A DNA stretch of 64,000 nt. It comes from Frigoribacterium sp. PvP032. GTDB taxonomy: Bacteria; Actinomycetota; Actinomycetes; Actinomycetales; Microbacteriaceae. The position numbers and the translations under genes are program-made. The notes beneath the pieces are model-generated. The model did no database searches, was not told the DNA's origin, and worked only from the letters and a program-made list of their open reading frames with translations. Positions 37,132 through 46,008 of this stretch are shown here, in pieces. The stretch covers positions 2,315,762 through 2,379,761 of the forward strand of contig NZ_JAFIBM010000001.1 of NCBI RefSeq assembly GCF_017833035.1, given 5' to 3'. The number at the start of each line of letters is the position of its first letter. Position 1 is the stretch's first letter.

Positions 37132-38334
37132 CTACGCCGCGACGCGCTCGCGCTCGCGCCGGCGCCGCCCGCCCATCACGACCACCACCGCCACCATCGC
37201 GGCGAGCGCCAGCCCCACGATCGCCGGAGCACCGACGTCGACCGCGCTCTCGAGCCCTCCGCGGGTCGCCTGCGCGCCGAGCCACAGCGCCGTCGCCCCC
37301 TGCACCAGGTACGCGACGAGGTACACGGCCGACAGCGTCCCGGCGCGGTGGTGCTCGTGAGCGAACCGCGACACGATCCCCAGCCCCGACGCGAAGAAGA
37401 GGCTGTAGCCCACCCCCGACAGCACGCAGAACACCAAGAACAGCGCGAGCGACTGCTGTGCCGCGGCCAGCACCAGCGCGGTGAAGCTCGCCGCCGTCGC
37501 GACCGCCGCCACGACGACCGCGATCACGACGGGCACCCGCCGCGACGCGAGCGCCACCACCGCGATGACGACCATCGACAACGCGATGATCGCCCCGGTC
37601 ACGAACGCGTTCGAGCTGCCGATCAGCGTCGTCCCGATCTCCGCACCGAGCGACAGCACCACCGCACCCAGGGCGTAGGAGGCGCTGACGCAGACGGCCG
37701 CGGCGCCCACCGCCCCGAGGAGCCCCCGCGGCACGCTCAGCCCCCGTAGCCGCCAGCGCCCGACTGTCGCGTCCCGGTCGCGGGGCAGGCGCCACACGAG
37801 CGCGAGAACTCCGAGCTCGACGACGAGCAGCACCCAGTAGGTGAGGTGCAGCGGCTCCGGCGCGTACTGGACGAGCGCGCCGCCGAGCAGGGTCGCGAAG
37901 ACGAGGCCGACGGCGGTGGAGGCGGTGCTGATCGCTCCTGTGCGGGCGGAGTTGACCGGCCCGGCGATGTCGATCATGGCGGCGGTGGCGGGGCTGAGCG
38001 AGAGGCCGACGCCGAGGCCCATGAACGCCCGCCCGACCAGCACCCAGCCCACGTTCGGTGCCAGGGCGAAGAGCAGCACCCCGACGATGGAGGCGGTGAC
38101 TCCGAGCAGGATGCTCGCCCGGCGGCCGATGGTGTCGCTCAGGCTGCCGAAGACGAGCAGCACGACGACGAGCACGAGCGGATAGACGGCGAAGATCGCG
38201 GTCGTGACGAACGGCGTGAGCTGCCAGTCGGTCGCGTAGAGCGGATAGACCGGCGTCGCGGCGCCGCTCGTCCACAGGGCGAGGGCGAGGACGGAGGCGC
38301 AGGTCCAGAACGCGAGGCGCTGAGCGTGGGGCAT
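37132..38334 (-). CDS. MFS transporter (probable drug or metabolite exporter)
   Basis: 400-residue major facilitator with 12 predicted helices. Visible are the loop 2-3 motif GSLSDTIGRRASILLG and the arginine-containing GRAFMGLGVGLSLSPATAAMIDI (motif B/C region), which argue for proton-coupled export. The C-terminus is Arg-rich. It is transcribed divergently from the HxlR regulator 54 bp away, a common arrangement for an exporter controlled by its own sensor. Substrate unknown. Confidence 0.9.
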   Translation of the reverse strand: MPHAQRLAFWTCASVLALALWTSGAATPVYPLYATDWQLTPFVTTAIFAVYPLVLVVVLLVFGSLSDTIGRRASILLGVTASIVGVLLFALAPNVGWVLVGRAFMGLGVGLSLSPATAAMIDIAGPVNSARTGAISTASTAVGLVFATLLGGALVQYAPEPLHLTYWVLLVVELGVLALVWRLPRDRDATVGRWRLRGLSVPRGLLGAVGAAAVCVSASYALGAVVLSLGAEIGTTLIGSSNAFVTGAIIALSMVVIAVVALASRRVPVVIAVVVAAVATAASFTALVLAAAQQSLALFLVFCVLSGVGYSLFFASGLGIVSRFAHEHHRAGTLSAVYLVAYLVQGATALWLGAQATRGGLESAVDVGAPAIVGLALAAMVAVVVVMGGRRRRERERVAA

Positions 38335-38364
38335 GAGCGCGACGCTAGCACCCTGGATACGAAA

Positions 38365-38382
38365 AGCCTACTGAGCTAGGCT
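38365..38382 (+). promoter_or_regulatory. Operator-like repeat overlapping a leaderless promoter for the HxlR gene
   Basis: AGCCTA-CTGAGC-TAGGCT is a perfect repeat with 6-bp arms. Its right arm TAGGCT fits a TAnnnT -10 box and ends six bases before the ATG at 38389. There is no Shine-Dalgarno sequence, so transcription probably begins at or near the ATG (leaderless mRNA). An HxlR dimer bound here would block its own promoter and could affect the divergent MFS promoter. Confidence 0.55.
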
Positions 38383-38388
38383 GGCCCC

Positions 38389-38841
38389 ATGGCAGCTCGT
38401 ACTCCCCTCGACCCGCGCTGCGGCATCGCCCGCAGCCTCGACGTGCTCGGCGAGCGCTGGGCGCTGCTCGTCGTGCGGGAGGCGCTGCTCGGCCACACGC
38501 GCTTCTCGCAGTTCCGTGCGCGGCTCGGCCTGTCGCCCGACGTGCTGACCGCACGCCTCGAGTCGCTCGTCGCGGCCGGCGTGCTGCAGCCCTCGACCTA
38601 CCGCGAGGACGGAGCCCGCGAACGCGTCGAGTACCTCCTCACCGACGCCGGCCGCGACCTCGCCCCCGTGCTCGCCGCGCTGGCCACCTGGGGCGACGAG
38701 CACGACCCCCACCCCGACGGAGCCGCCCGCGAGTTCACCGCCGCCGACTCCGGCGAGCCCGTCCGCGTCGCGTTCGTCACCGCCGCCGGGCACGTCGTCG
38801 ACCCGGCCGCCGTCGAGATGCTGCCGCGCGTCGGCAGCTGA
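38389..38841 (+). CDS. HxlR-family transcriptional regulator
   Basis: 150-residue winged-helix regulator. HxlR hallmarks: CGIARSLDVLGERWALLVVREALLG at the start, then TRFSQFRARLGLSPDVLTARL and LVAAGVLQ with YLLTDAGRDL. The single N-terminal Cys (residue 11) is in the position used for redox or electrophile sensing in relatives. The C-terminal 35 residues are less conserved. Divergent from the MFS exporter and probably its repressor or activator. Confidence 0.9.
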   Translation: MAARTPLDPRCGIARSLDVLGERWALLVVREALLGHTRFSQFRARLGLSPDVLTARLESLVAAGVLQPSTYREDGARERVEYLLTDAGRDLAPVLAALATWGDEHDPHPDGAAREFTAADSGEPVRVAFVTAAGHVVDPAAVEMLPRVGS

Positions 38842-38882
38842 CCCGCGCCTCCTGCGGCGCCTGCCCCAGCCTGTGCCTCCTG

Positions 38883-38940
38883 CACCCCGTAGTGGACGAT
38901 GCACCCACATACAACGGGGTGCGTGGTCCATTACGGGGTG
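38883..38940. repeat. Family B palindromic element, copy 2 (intergenic)
   Basis: 58 nt. Arms CACCCCGTAGTGGAC / GTCCATTACGGGGTG plus the inner stem GCACCC/GGGGTGC. Same core as the copy at 14782-14837. Here it lies downstream of the HxlR gene and probably helps termination. Confidence 0.88.
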
Positions 38941-39010
38941 CGGCGCAGTTGCTGAGTCGACCCGCACTGCCGTGACCAACCACGTTCGAAGCGGAGCCTG
39001 GAGCGTGGAC

Positions 39011-39066
39011 GGGCGAGTTCGTCGCACACGGGCCGTCACGACCGCCCGCAGCCGACGAACTCGCCC
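39011..39066. terminator. Terminator between convergent genes
   Basis: GGGCGAGTTCGTCG (39011-39024) and its exact complement (39053-39066) form a 14-bp stem with a GC-rich loop, three bases after the stop of the membrane-protein gene on the reverse strand. Confidence 0.65.
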
Positions 39067-39068
39067 GG

Positions 39069-39707
39069 TCAGGAGCGGTGATCGTCGGCGGACGGCGACG
39101 ACGCCGCCGCCGCCGCCGCCGGGCGCGGGAACGCCGCTCGCATGTGGTCCGTGGTGAGCAGGTCGCCGATGCCGATCATCAGCAGCGAGAAGACGATCTG
39201 CTCGACGACCATCCAGCCGGGGTAGAGCCCGGGGATCGTCGCGACGATCAGCGTCACGATCGGGAAGATCCGGCTGAACAGCCTCAGCCGTGAGTACGCC
39301 CACCAGTAGCCGAGCTGGGCCCGCCAGGCGAAGACGTAGAGCGAGGCGGTGATGAAGAGCACCACGGTCGAGCGGAACCACACGGCCCACGGCACGTGCT
39401 CGCCCCGGCTCCACAGCACGGCGGCGATGAAGATCGCGGTGAGCCCGACGACGGTCTCGCCGAGCAGCAGCCACCGGATGCCCATGAACGCCCGGACGGT
39501 GCGCGGGTGCTCGCGCATGTCCTCGTGGATGACGTGCTCGGCCTGACGACCGCCAGCGAGACTGTCCAGCCGGAGGCGCCTCCACAGCCGGTCGGCGGAG
39601 TCGCTGAGGGCGCTGGTCGCCTCCACACCGTCCCGGGGCCCGACCACCCCGCCTCGCACCGTCCGCACCACCCCATCGTGCCCCATCCCGCCGAGCGTTC
39701 CCGTCAC
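39069..39707 (-). CDS. Predicted membrane protein of unknown function
   Basis: 212-residue protein with a charged N-terminal half (to about 75) and four hydrophobic helices (about 78-98, 110-130, 142-162, 165-185), ending in an Ala/Ser-rich tail. No family recognised. The GTG start overlaps the lipoprotein stop (GTGA); an internal ATG at residue 8 is an alternative. Last gene of the WXG100-like operon; it could anchor or export the products of the preceding genes, but there is no direct evidence. Confidence 0.7.
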   Translation of the reverse strand: MTGTLGGMGHDGVVRTVRGGVVGPRDGVEATSALSDSADRLWRRLRLDSLAGGRQAEHVIHEDMREHPRTVRAFMGIRWLLLGETVVGLTAIFIAAVLWSRGEHVPWAVWFRSTVVLFITASLYVFAWRAQLGYWWAYSRLRLFSRIFPIVTLIVATIPGLYPGWMVVEQIVFSLLMIGIGDLLTTDHMRAAFPRPAAAAAASSPSADDHRS

Positions 39708-40228
39708 TCGGCCGCGATCTCCCAGTCGTAGCCGTCGCGCTGCTCGTCGTAGTCGAAGCAGGTCGAGAACGAGGCGACCTGGAGGACGCCCTCCCGCCTC
39801 TGCACCCAGTAGTTGCCAAGCTCGGTGCTCCGCAGAATGAGGCGAGGTTCACCGGTGGACCCGCGCGTCAGCTCGAACTCGAAGTCAGGGGCGCGTGACC
39901 AGTCGTCGCGGAGACGTACTTCGAGGGCGCGGAGATCAGGCTGCTCGCTCACGTCGACCGCGGTGGAGCTCCCCCAGACGGCACCGCCGGGTGCACACCC
40001 GGTGAGGGCTCCCTCAGTCTTCTCGCGGATGCCGAGCCGCACCGAGTCCGGGACATGACCCGCGATCTCGACCTCGATCTCCTTGACCACGATCTTCACC
40101 TCGGCCAACGTCTGCTGCGACAGGACCGGGCCGGCGTCACGCTCGTCGCCGTCCTGTCCCACGCCACAGCCTCCCAGCGCCATCACCACCACTCCCGCCG
40201 TGACCGGCCATGACCACCACGTCCTCAT
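39704..40228 (-). CDS. Predicted lipoprotein of unknown function
   Basis: 174-residue secreted protein. The signal peptide WWSWPVTAGVVVMALGGC ends in a lipobox Cys (residue 21). Beyond it are LSQQTLAEVKIVVKEIEVEI, a CAPGGAVWGSS loop, and a final SFSTCFDYDEQ; two further Cys could form a disulfide. No family named. Its ATG overlaps the hydrolase stop (ATGA). Similar small lipoproteins often follow DUF1023-type genes in actinobacteria, suggesting an immunity- or accessory-type role; this is inference. Confidence 0.72.
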   Translation of the reverse strand: MRTWWSWPVTAGVVVMALGGCGVGQDGDERDAGPVLSQQTLAEVKIVVKEIEVEIAGHVPDSVRLGIREKTEGALTGCAPGGAVWGSSTAVDVSEQPDLRALEVRLRDDWSRAPDFEFELTRGSTGEPRLILRSTELGNYWVQRREGVLQVASFSTCFDYDEQRDGYDWEIAAE

Positions 40229-42054
40229 CGGTCGGCGTCCACGGTCTCGAGCTCTGCCAACACGTCGGAGATGACCTGCTCGTTCTGCGGCGAGTCGCTC
40301 GCGATCAGTCCGTGGTTGACGAGCAGCGTCACGACTCGCAGCACGAGCGGCGAGTTCCACTTCGTCGCACGGTCGGCGTCGCTCTCGTACATGTGCTGCT
40401 CGAACTCGGCGAGGTACTGCGGGTTGCGGTGCCGGTAGACGTTGCCCGTCGCCTGGGCGACGCCGAGAGCGTCGTCGTAGCGGAACGAGTCGTACTCGGT
40501 GTTCGGCGAGCCGGCCCACTCCTGGACGGCGCCCGCTCCGGCGAGCGCGACGACGTGGTCGAACTCCGCGCCCGCCAGCTCGGACGCGAGGATGTTCGCC
40601 GTGCCCCAGCTGTGACCGATGCCGACCGAGCGAGGAGGCGGGGAGCCCTCCGCCGCGCCGCCGACGTCGAGACCAGCCCGGAACGCCGCGAGGCGTTCGC
40701 CTGACTCACGGGCGAACGCCGAGGAGTTCGCCTTCGCGAGGGCCAGGAGGATGTTCTTCTTCTCGAGGGGGAACTCCCCGTCACCACCCCCGGGGAACCG
40801 CCCGTCCTTGTAGACGAACGCCACGCTGTCGACCTCGTCGTCGGCCATCAGCCGGTCGGAGAACGCCCGGAGGCCAGGACCGCCCGCCCAGAAGTCGCTC
40901 ATCTGCGTCGAGGTGCCCGGCACGTACGTGTAGATCCGCTCCGGGGCTCCCGCCGCGGGCCAGTCGCCGAGCATCTCGACGATGCGGTCGGCCGCACGGT
41001 CGTACGTGTACAGCTGCACCGTCGGCGGCACGGCCGTCGCACCTCGCAGGTAGGCGTTCTCCCGCTCGAGCTCGGCGATCAGCTCCCTGGCTCGCGGGTC
41101 GTCCAGCGGGTGCCGTGCGATGTCGTCGATCATCCGCTGGTTCTCGATCACCTGCCCCGCCGCCGTCACCGCGTTCGCCCTGATGCGTGCAGGAGGCGGC
41201 ACCCCGTCGAGGTTGCCGATCAGCCACGGGACCGCGAGCACCAACGCCAGCTGCGCCGAGGACAGACCGTCCGCACCGAGTGGGCGGAGCAGGGCGAGCG
41301 AGTCCCACCACTCGCGCACCGCCTCCGGCGAGGCCTCGGCGATCAGGGCCGCGAGCAGCGGGTTCTCGGCGAAGAGCAGTGCGAGGTCGACGGTCGAGAG
41401 GCCGTCGAGCAGACGCAGCGCCTGCTCGGGCGTCTTCGCCTCCCTGATGTCGGCGGAGGCGCCCAGGAAGTCGCTCGTCGCCGATTCGCCGTAGAGCCCG
41501 GCGATGCAGGCGCCGTCCGCGGCGTCTCGTCGCGCGACCAGCTCGGCCCACTGCCGACCGACCCGGGCCAGTTCGTCGTGGCCGGCCTGCTCGTCGCGCC
41601 GGAGGGACTCCCTCTCGGCGTCGCGCAGACCGAGGCCGAGGCCGGCACCGACCCCGAGGCCGAGGCCGCCCGACGGGAACACCGCCTCCTCCGCCTCGAG
41701 CAGCACCAGCGACTCGGCCCCTCGCCGGAGAGCCTGGTCGACCTCGACACGGCGCCGCTCGAGGAGCCCCTGCACCGCGGCGATGTCGCCGACCTCGACC
41801 CCGTAGGCCTCGAGCACGTCGCCGTGCTGCTCGACGGCGTCCATCAGGGTCGCCAGCTCGGCGACGATCAGCTCGCCCGTCTGGCCGAAGGCGATCCCGG
41901 CCTCGGCCCGCCACTCGGCCTCAGACCAGGTAAGGCACGCCTCGAGGCGGTACCTGCCTAGGCTCAGGTCGTCGTGCTTGACACGGCGCGCCCGGGCGAG
42001 GCGGGACATCTCAGCAGGGCTGCCCCGGCCTGGGTCGAGCTCGTCGACGCTCAC
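40225..42054 (-). CDS. DUF1023-type alpha/beta hydrolase with N-terminal helical (WXG-like) domain
   Basis: 609-residue protein. The N-terminal 200 residues are helical, Ala/Glu/Leu-rich and contain a Gly-Leu-Gly stretch; the central part has ALLFAENPLLAALIAEASP; the C-terminal domain is a hydrolase with YTYVPGTSTQMSDFWAG and nucleophile Ser in GIGHSWGTANIL (about 480). His in a final VYRHRNPQYLAEFEQHMY may complete the site. DUF1023 proteins are often encoded after WXG100-like genes and thought to leave by type VII secretion. The GTG start overlaps the upstream small gene stop. No signal peptide. Confidence 0.78.
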   Translation of the reverse strand: MSVDELDPGRGSPAEMSRLARARRVKHDDLSLGRYRLEACLTWSEAEWRAEAGIAFGQTGELIVAELATLMDAVEQHGDVLEAYGVEVGDIAAVQGLLERRRVEVDQALRRGAESLVLLEAEEAVFPSGGLGLGVGAGLGLGLRDAERESLRRDEQAGHDELARVGRQWAELVARRDAADGACIAGLYGESATSDFLGASADIREAKTPEQALRLLDGLSTVDLALLFAENPLLAALIAEASPEAVREWWDSLALLRPLGADGLSSAQLALVLAVPWLIGNLDGVPPPARIRANAVTAAGQVIENQRMIDDIARHPLDDPRARELIAELERENAYLRGATAVPPTVQLYTYDRAADRIVEMLGDWPAAGAPERIYTYVPGTSTQMSDFWAGGPGLRAFSDRLMADDEVDSVAFVYKDGRFPGGGDGEFPLEKKNILLALAKANSSAFARESGERLAAFRAGLDVGGAAEGSPPPRSVGIGHSWGTANILASELAGAEFDHVVALAGAGAVQEWAGSPNTEYDSFRYDDALGVAQATGNVYRHRNPQYLAEFEQHMYESDADRATKWNSPLVLRVVTLLVNHGLIASDSPQNEQVISDVLAELETVDADR

Positions 42055-42362
42055 CGTGCGCCGCCAGCGGCCGCCGCGGCCGCAGCCGCAGCCGCAGCGA
42101 GCTCGTCGTCGACCGCTCGGACTCCGCGCACGAAGTCCGTCGGCAGCGCCGCGAGCCGCGCCAGCAGCTCGAGTGCGAGGTCGACGCGGCGCGCGAGGTG
42201 CACGGAGACCTCGCCCAGCACGCCGGCGACGCCGCCCGAGCCCAGCGCTGCCGAGCAGTCGCCGGTCAGCACGTGCGAGAACGCGAGCCCCTCCCCCGCC
42301 GTCCGCGTCGCCCCGGCCATCCCCTCCAGCGCATCCAGGTCCACGTCGATCGTCGCCGTCAT
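42051..42362 (-). CDS. WXG100-like small helical protein
   Basis: 103-residue helical protein of the size and layout of ESX/WXG100 partners: DVDLDALEGMAGATRTAGEG, a middle turn region, then a long helix ending in poly-Ala. A strict WXG triplet is absent, so the relation is by size, helix content and position. GAAGGG precedes ATG 42362. It is the first gene of a four-gene coupled operon with the DUF1023-type hydrolase, and probably binds that protein's N-terminal helical domain. Confidence 0.6.
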   Translation of the reverse strand: MTATIDVDLDALEGMAGATRTAGEGLAFSHVLTGDCSAALGSGGVAGVLGEVSVHLARRVDLALELLARLAALPTDFVRGVRAVDDELAAAAAAAAAAAGGAR

Positions 42363-42440
42363 GCCTCGCCCTTCGTCAGTGAGAAGATCACCGAGCCGAT
42401 ATGTCAGTACCGGTCGGGTGAGGATCACACTAGCAATGCC

Positions 42441-42478
42441 GAACGCCCGGCCGAGGACGGATCCACAACCGGGCGTTC
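42441..42478 (-). terminator. Terminator downstream of der
   Basis: GAACGCCCGG / CCGGGCGTTC (perfect 10-bp stem, 18-nt loop), 28 bp after the der stop on the reverse strand. Confidence 0.65.
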
Positions 42479-42506
42479 ACCGCACAGGGGCGGCGGGAGA
42501 GACGAG

Positions 42507-44015
42507 CTACGGGCGCTTGCGCTTCTCGCGCACGCGCATGTTCACCGTGATCGGGGTGCCCTCGAAGCCGAAGATCTCGCGCAGGCGACGCGTGATGAAG
42601 CGGCGGTACTGCGGGTCGAGGAACCCGGTCGTGAAGAGCACGAAGGTCGGCGGGCGGTTGGCCGCCTGGGTGCCGAACAGGATGCGCGGCTGCTTGCCCG
42701 AGCGCAGCGGGTGCGGGTGCTCGGCGACGAGCTCGGCGAGCAGGGCGTTGAACTTGCCCGTCGGGATGCGGGTGTCCCACGACTCGAGGGCGAGCTCGAG
42801 AGCAGGCACGAGCTTCTCGAGGTGACGGCCGGTGCGGGCCGAGATGTTGACGCGCGGCGCCCACGAGACGTGGTCGAGGTCCTGCTCGATCTCACGCTCG
42901 AGGTAGCGACGACGGTCGTCGTCGAGCAGGTCCCACTTGTTGAAGGCGAGCACGAGCGCGCGGCCCGACTCGAGCACCAGGTCGATGATCCGCAGATCTT
43001 GCGTCGAGATGGGCTCGGTGACGTCGATGACGACGACGGCGACCTCCGCCTTCTCGAGCGCCGCGGAGGTGCGGAGCGAGGCGTAGAAGTCGGCGCCCTG
43101 CTGCAGGTGCACGCGCTTGCGGATGCCGGCGGTGTCGACGAAGGTCCAGATGCGACCGGCGATCTCGACCTGCTCGTCGACGGGGTCGCGGGTCGTGCCG
43201 GCGAGCTCGTTGACGACGACGCGCTCCTCGCCCGCGGCCTTGTTGAGCAACGAGCTCTTGCCGACGTTCGGGCGGCCGAGGATGGCGACGCGGCGAGGTC
43301 CGCCGATCTCCTCCTTCGCGACCGTCGAGACGGCGGGCAGCTTCGTCATGATCACGTCGAGCAGGTCGGCGACGTTGCGGCCGTGCAGGGCCGACGCGGG
43401 GAACGGCTCGCCGAGGCCGAGCGACCAGAGCGAGGCCGCCTCCAGGTCTTTCCGGGCGTCGTCGCTCTTGTTGGCGACGAGGATCACGGGCTTGTGCGAG
43501 GCGCGCAGCATGCGGACGACGTGTTCGTCGGTGGCCGTGGCCCCGACGTTGACGTCGACGACGAACAGCACGGCGTCGGCCAGGTCGACGGCGATCTCGG
43601 CCTGCATCGCGACGGACTTGTCGATGCCGATCGCGTCGGGCTCCCACCCGCCGGTGTCGACGAGGGTGAAGCGGCGTCCGCCCCACTCGGCCTTGTACGA
43701 GACGCGGTCGCGGGTGACTCCCGGCTTGTCCTCGACGACGGCCTCGCGGCGGCCGAGGATGCGGTTGACCATGGCGCTCTTGCCGACGTTCGGGCGGCCG
43801 ACGATGGCGAGCACCGGCAGGGCCGGGGCGTAGGTGAGGGCGTCAGGATCCCACTCGCCGCCCTCGAGGACGTCGACGTCCTCGTCGTCCAGCTCGTAGT
43901 CGGCCAGGCCGGCACGCAGGGCGCGGGCGCGCTGCTCCGCATCTTCGTCGGGCATCGCCTGGATGCGGCCGACCATCTGGTCGTCGAGCTCGGGGTACTT
44001 GTCGTCGTCTGCCAT
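42507..44015 (-). CDS. der: Ribosome-associated GTPase Der (EngA)
   Basis: 502-residue tandem GTPase needed for 50S ribosome assembly. Two G domains, each with G1 [10 protein letters not shown] / [11 protein letters not shown]3 DTGGW / DTAGI and G4 NKSD / NKWD, followed by the KH-like C-terminal domain ([10 protein letters not shown] through the basic KRKRP end). An acidic N-terminal extension of about 65 residues precedes the first domain, as in other actinobacteria. It follows cmk by 8 bp, the conserved actinobacterial order tyrA-cmk-der. Confidence 0.97.
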   Translation of the reverse strand: MADDDKYPELDDQMVGRIQAMPDEDAEQRARALRAGLADYELDDEDVDVLEGGEWDPDALTYAPALPVLAIVGRPNVGKSAMVNRILGRREAVVEDKPGVTRDRVSYKAEWGGRRFTLVDTGGWEPDAIGIDKSVAMQAEIAVDLADAVLFVVDVNVGATATDEHVVRMLRASHKPVILVANKSDDARKDLEAASLWSLGLGEPFPASALHGRNVADLLDVIMTKLPAVSTVAKEEIGGPRRVAILGRPNVGKSSLLNKAAGEERVVVNELAGTTRDPVDEQVEIAGRIWTFVDTAGIRKRVHLQQGADFYASLRTSAALEKAEVAVVVIDVTEPISTQDLRIIDLVLESGRALVLAFNKWDLLDDDRRRYLEREIEQDLDHVSWAPRVNISARTGRHLEKLVPALELALESWDTRIPTGKFNALLAELVAEHPHPLRSGKQPRILFGTQAANRPPTFVLFTTGFLDPQYRRFITRRLREIFGFEGTPITVNMRVREKRKRP

Positions 44016-44023
44016 GGAGGCTC

Positions 44024-44818
44024 CTAGCGTGTGGGGGTGCTCGCTCGCACGAGCTCGACCACGGCCTGCACCGTCTGGTCGAAGTCGAGATGGGTGGAGT
44101 CGACGGTCGACACGCCCTCGGCGGCGGTCATGAAGTCGACGACCTTGCTGTCCAGCCGGTCGCGGGTCGACAGCTGCCGAGCGGTCTCCTCGGCGGACTG
44201 CCCGGTGACCTCGGCGGAACGCCTGGCCATCCTAGCCTCTTCGCTCGCCGTCAACAGGATGCGCACCTGGGCGTCCGGCGCCACGACGGTCGTGATGTCC
44301 CGACCCTCGGTCACGATGCCGGGGCGGTCGGTCGACGCGATTATGCGACGGAACAGGTCGACCATGAAGCGCCGCACCTCCGGCAGCTTCGCCACGTGGC
44401 TGACCGCGCCGGTCACGCGGGGCGTGCGGATCTCGTCCGTGACGTCCGCACCTCCGACGGTCACCGAGGAGGCGCGGGCCGGGTCGATCTCGATCGCGTA
44501 CGCGAACGAGGGCAGCGCCCCGATGACCGCGTCCGGGTCGTCGAGGTCGACGCCGCTGTCGAGCGCGTGCAGGGCGAAGGCGCGGTAGGCCGCGCCCGTG
44601 TCCTGGTAGTCGTAGCCGAGGGCCACGGCGGAGGCGCGGCTCACGCTGGACTTGCCGCTGCCGGCCGGCCCGTCGACGGCCACGACGACGTGCCGGTGCA
44701 CCGCCTCCGCGGTCCGCTCGCGCAGCTCGGCGGTGTGCGCCTCGCCGGCGGGGCCGCCCACGCCGTGCTCGCCGGGGGTGCGCTCGACGTCGGTCGGAAC
44801 TGCGTCTCCGGCGCTCAT
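44024..44818 (-). CDS. cmk: Cytidylate kinase
   Basis: 264-residue (d)CMP kinase. P-loop [14 protein letters not shown] (about 48-61), [14 protein letters not shown], the LFRRIIA / [13 protein letters not shown] region that binds CMP, and [13 protein letters not shown] in the lid. The N-terminal 40 residues are an extension of low complexity. ATG overlaps the tyrA stop (ATGA). Makes CDP/dCDP for nucleic acid and lipid synthesis. Confidence 0.96.
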   Translation of the reverse strand: MSAGDAVPTDVERTPGEHGVGGPAGEAHTAELRERTAEAVHRHVVVAVDGPAGSGKSSVSRASAVALGYDYQDTGAAYRAFALHALDSGVDLDDPDAVIGALPSFAYAIEIDPARASSVTVGGADVTDEIRTPRVTGAVSHVAKLPEVRRFMVDLFRRIIASTDRPGIVTEGRDITTVVAPDAQVRILLTASEEARMARRSAEVTGQSAEETARQLSTRDRLDSKVVDFMTAAEGVSTVDSTHLDFDQTVQAVVELVRASTPTR

Positions 44819-46008
44819 GCGAACGCCCCGGACACGGTCCAGCCGCGCCGCTCGAGCTCGGCGACGAGTCGTTCTTCTTGTTCAGGCACGATGCTGACCT
44901 CCGCGAGTCCCACCTGCGCGCCGGGCGAGTGCTCCAGCCGCAGGTCTTCCAGGTTGACGCCGATGTCGCCGATGTCGGCGAGCAGGCGGGCGATCTGGCC
45001 CGGGGCGTCGTCGACGATGACGACGACCGAGCTGAACCGTGTCGACTGCCCGTGCTTGCCGGGCAGGCGTGCGACGCCGGTGTTGCCGGCGCCGATGGCC
45101 TCGGCGACCGTGCGGCGAGCGCCCGGGGCCGCGGGGTCGGCGAGCGCCGCGATAACGCCGTCGAGGTCGTCGCGCAGCTCGCGCAGCACCTCGACGACAC
45201 GCGACGCGTTGGCGCCGAGGATCTGCACCCACAGCGCCGGGTCGCTGGCGGCGATGCGAGTGACGTCACGCACTCCCCCGCCTGCGAGCCCCAGGGAGGC
45301 GTCGGTCGCGTCGCGCAGACGAGTCGCCATCAGGCTCGACACCACCTGGGGCACGTGGCTGACGAGGGCGACGCCCGCGTCGTGCTCCTCGGGCGTCATC
45401 TCGATCGGGGTGGCACCGAGGTCGAGGGCGAGGTCCTCGACGGCCGCGGCGCGGCGGTAGCTGATGTCGTCGTGGCCGGCGATGACCCACGGACGTCCGG
45501 CGAACAGGTCGGCGCGGGCCGAGATGGCGCCGCCGCGCTCACGACCCGCCATGGGGTGCGAGCCGATGTAGCGCGAGACGTCGGCGCCGCGGGCGCGCAG
45601 CTCGTCGAGGGGCGCGACCTTGACCGAGGCGACGTCGGTGACGAGCGCCTCCGGGTAGGCGTCGAGCTCGCGGTGCACGATCTCGGCGGTCACGTCGGGC
45701 GGCACGGCGACCACGACGAGCACGGGGGCGTCGCCCTCGGCGGCCACCCGGCCCGCACCGTAGTCGACGGCGAGGCTTCGGGCCGCGGGCGAGGCGTCGT
45801 CGAGGATCACGTCGACGCCGTGCTCGCGCAGCCGCAGCCCGATGCTCGTGCCGAGCAGGCCCGAGCCCACGATGCGCACCTGGCCGTCGAGACGGCGGGT
45901 GCCGCCGACGAGGTCGTCGACGGTCACGCCGGGGCGGCCCGAGCCTGTGGTCGTGCTCGGGTCAGTGCTGGTCAGGTCCGTCGAGGAGGCGCGGGTCGGG
46001 TCGGTCAC
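44815..46008 (-). CDS. tyrA: Prephenate dehydrogenase with C-terminal ACT domain
   Basis: 397-residue enzyme of tyrosine biosynthesis, converting prephenate to 4-hydroxyphenylpyruvate with NAD+. Rossmann motif [11 protein letters not shown] (about 46-56), catalytic His in [12 protein letters not shown] (about 150), and [14 protein letters not shown]. The last 75 residues form an ACT domain ([20 protein letters not shown]), the usual feedback sensor for tyrosine. GTG 46008 overlaps the upstream stop (GTGA). N-terminal 30 residues are Ser/Thr-rich. Confidence 0.95.
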   Translation of the reverse strand: MTDPTRASSTDLTSTDPSTTTGSGRPGVTVDDLVGGTRRLDGQVRIVGSGLLGTSIGLRLREHGVDVILDDASPAARSLAVDYGAGRVAAEGDAPVLVVVAVPPDVTAEIVHRELDAYPEALVTDVASVKVAPLDELRARGADVSRYIGSHPMAGRERGGAISARADLFAGRPWVIAGHDDISYRRAAAVEDLALDLGATPIEMTPEEHDAGVALVSHVPQVVSSLMATRLRDATDASLGLAGGGVRDVTRIAASDPALWVQILGANASRVVEVLRELRDDLDGVIAALADPAAPGARRTVAEAIGAGNTGVARLPGKHGQSTRFSSVVVIVDDAPGQIARLLADIGDIGVNLEDLRLEHSPGAQVGLAEVSIVPEQEERLVAELERRGWTVSGAFA

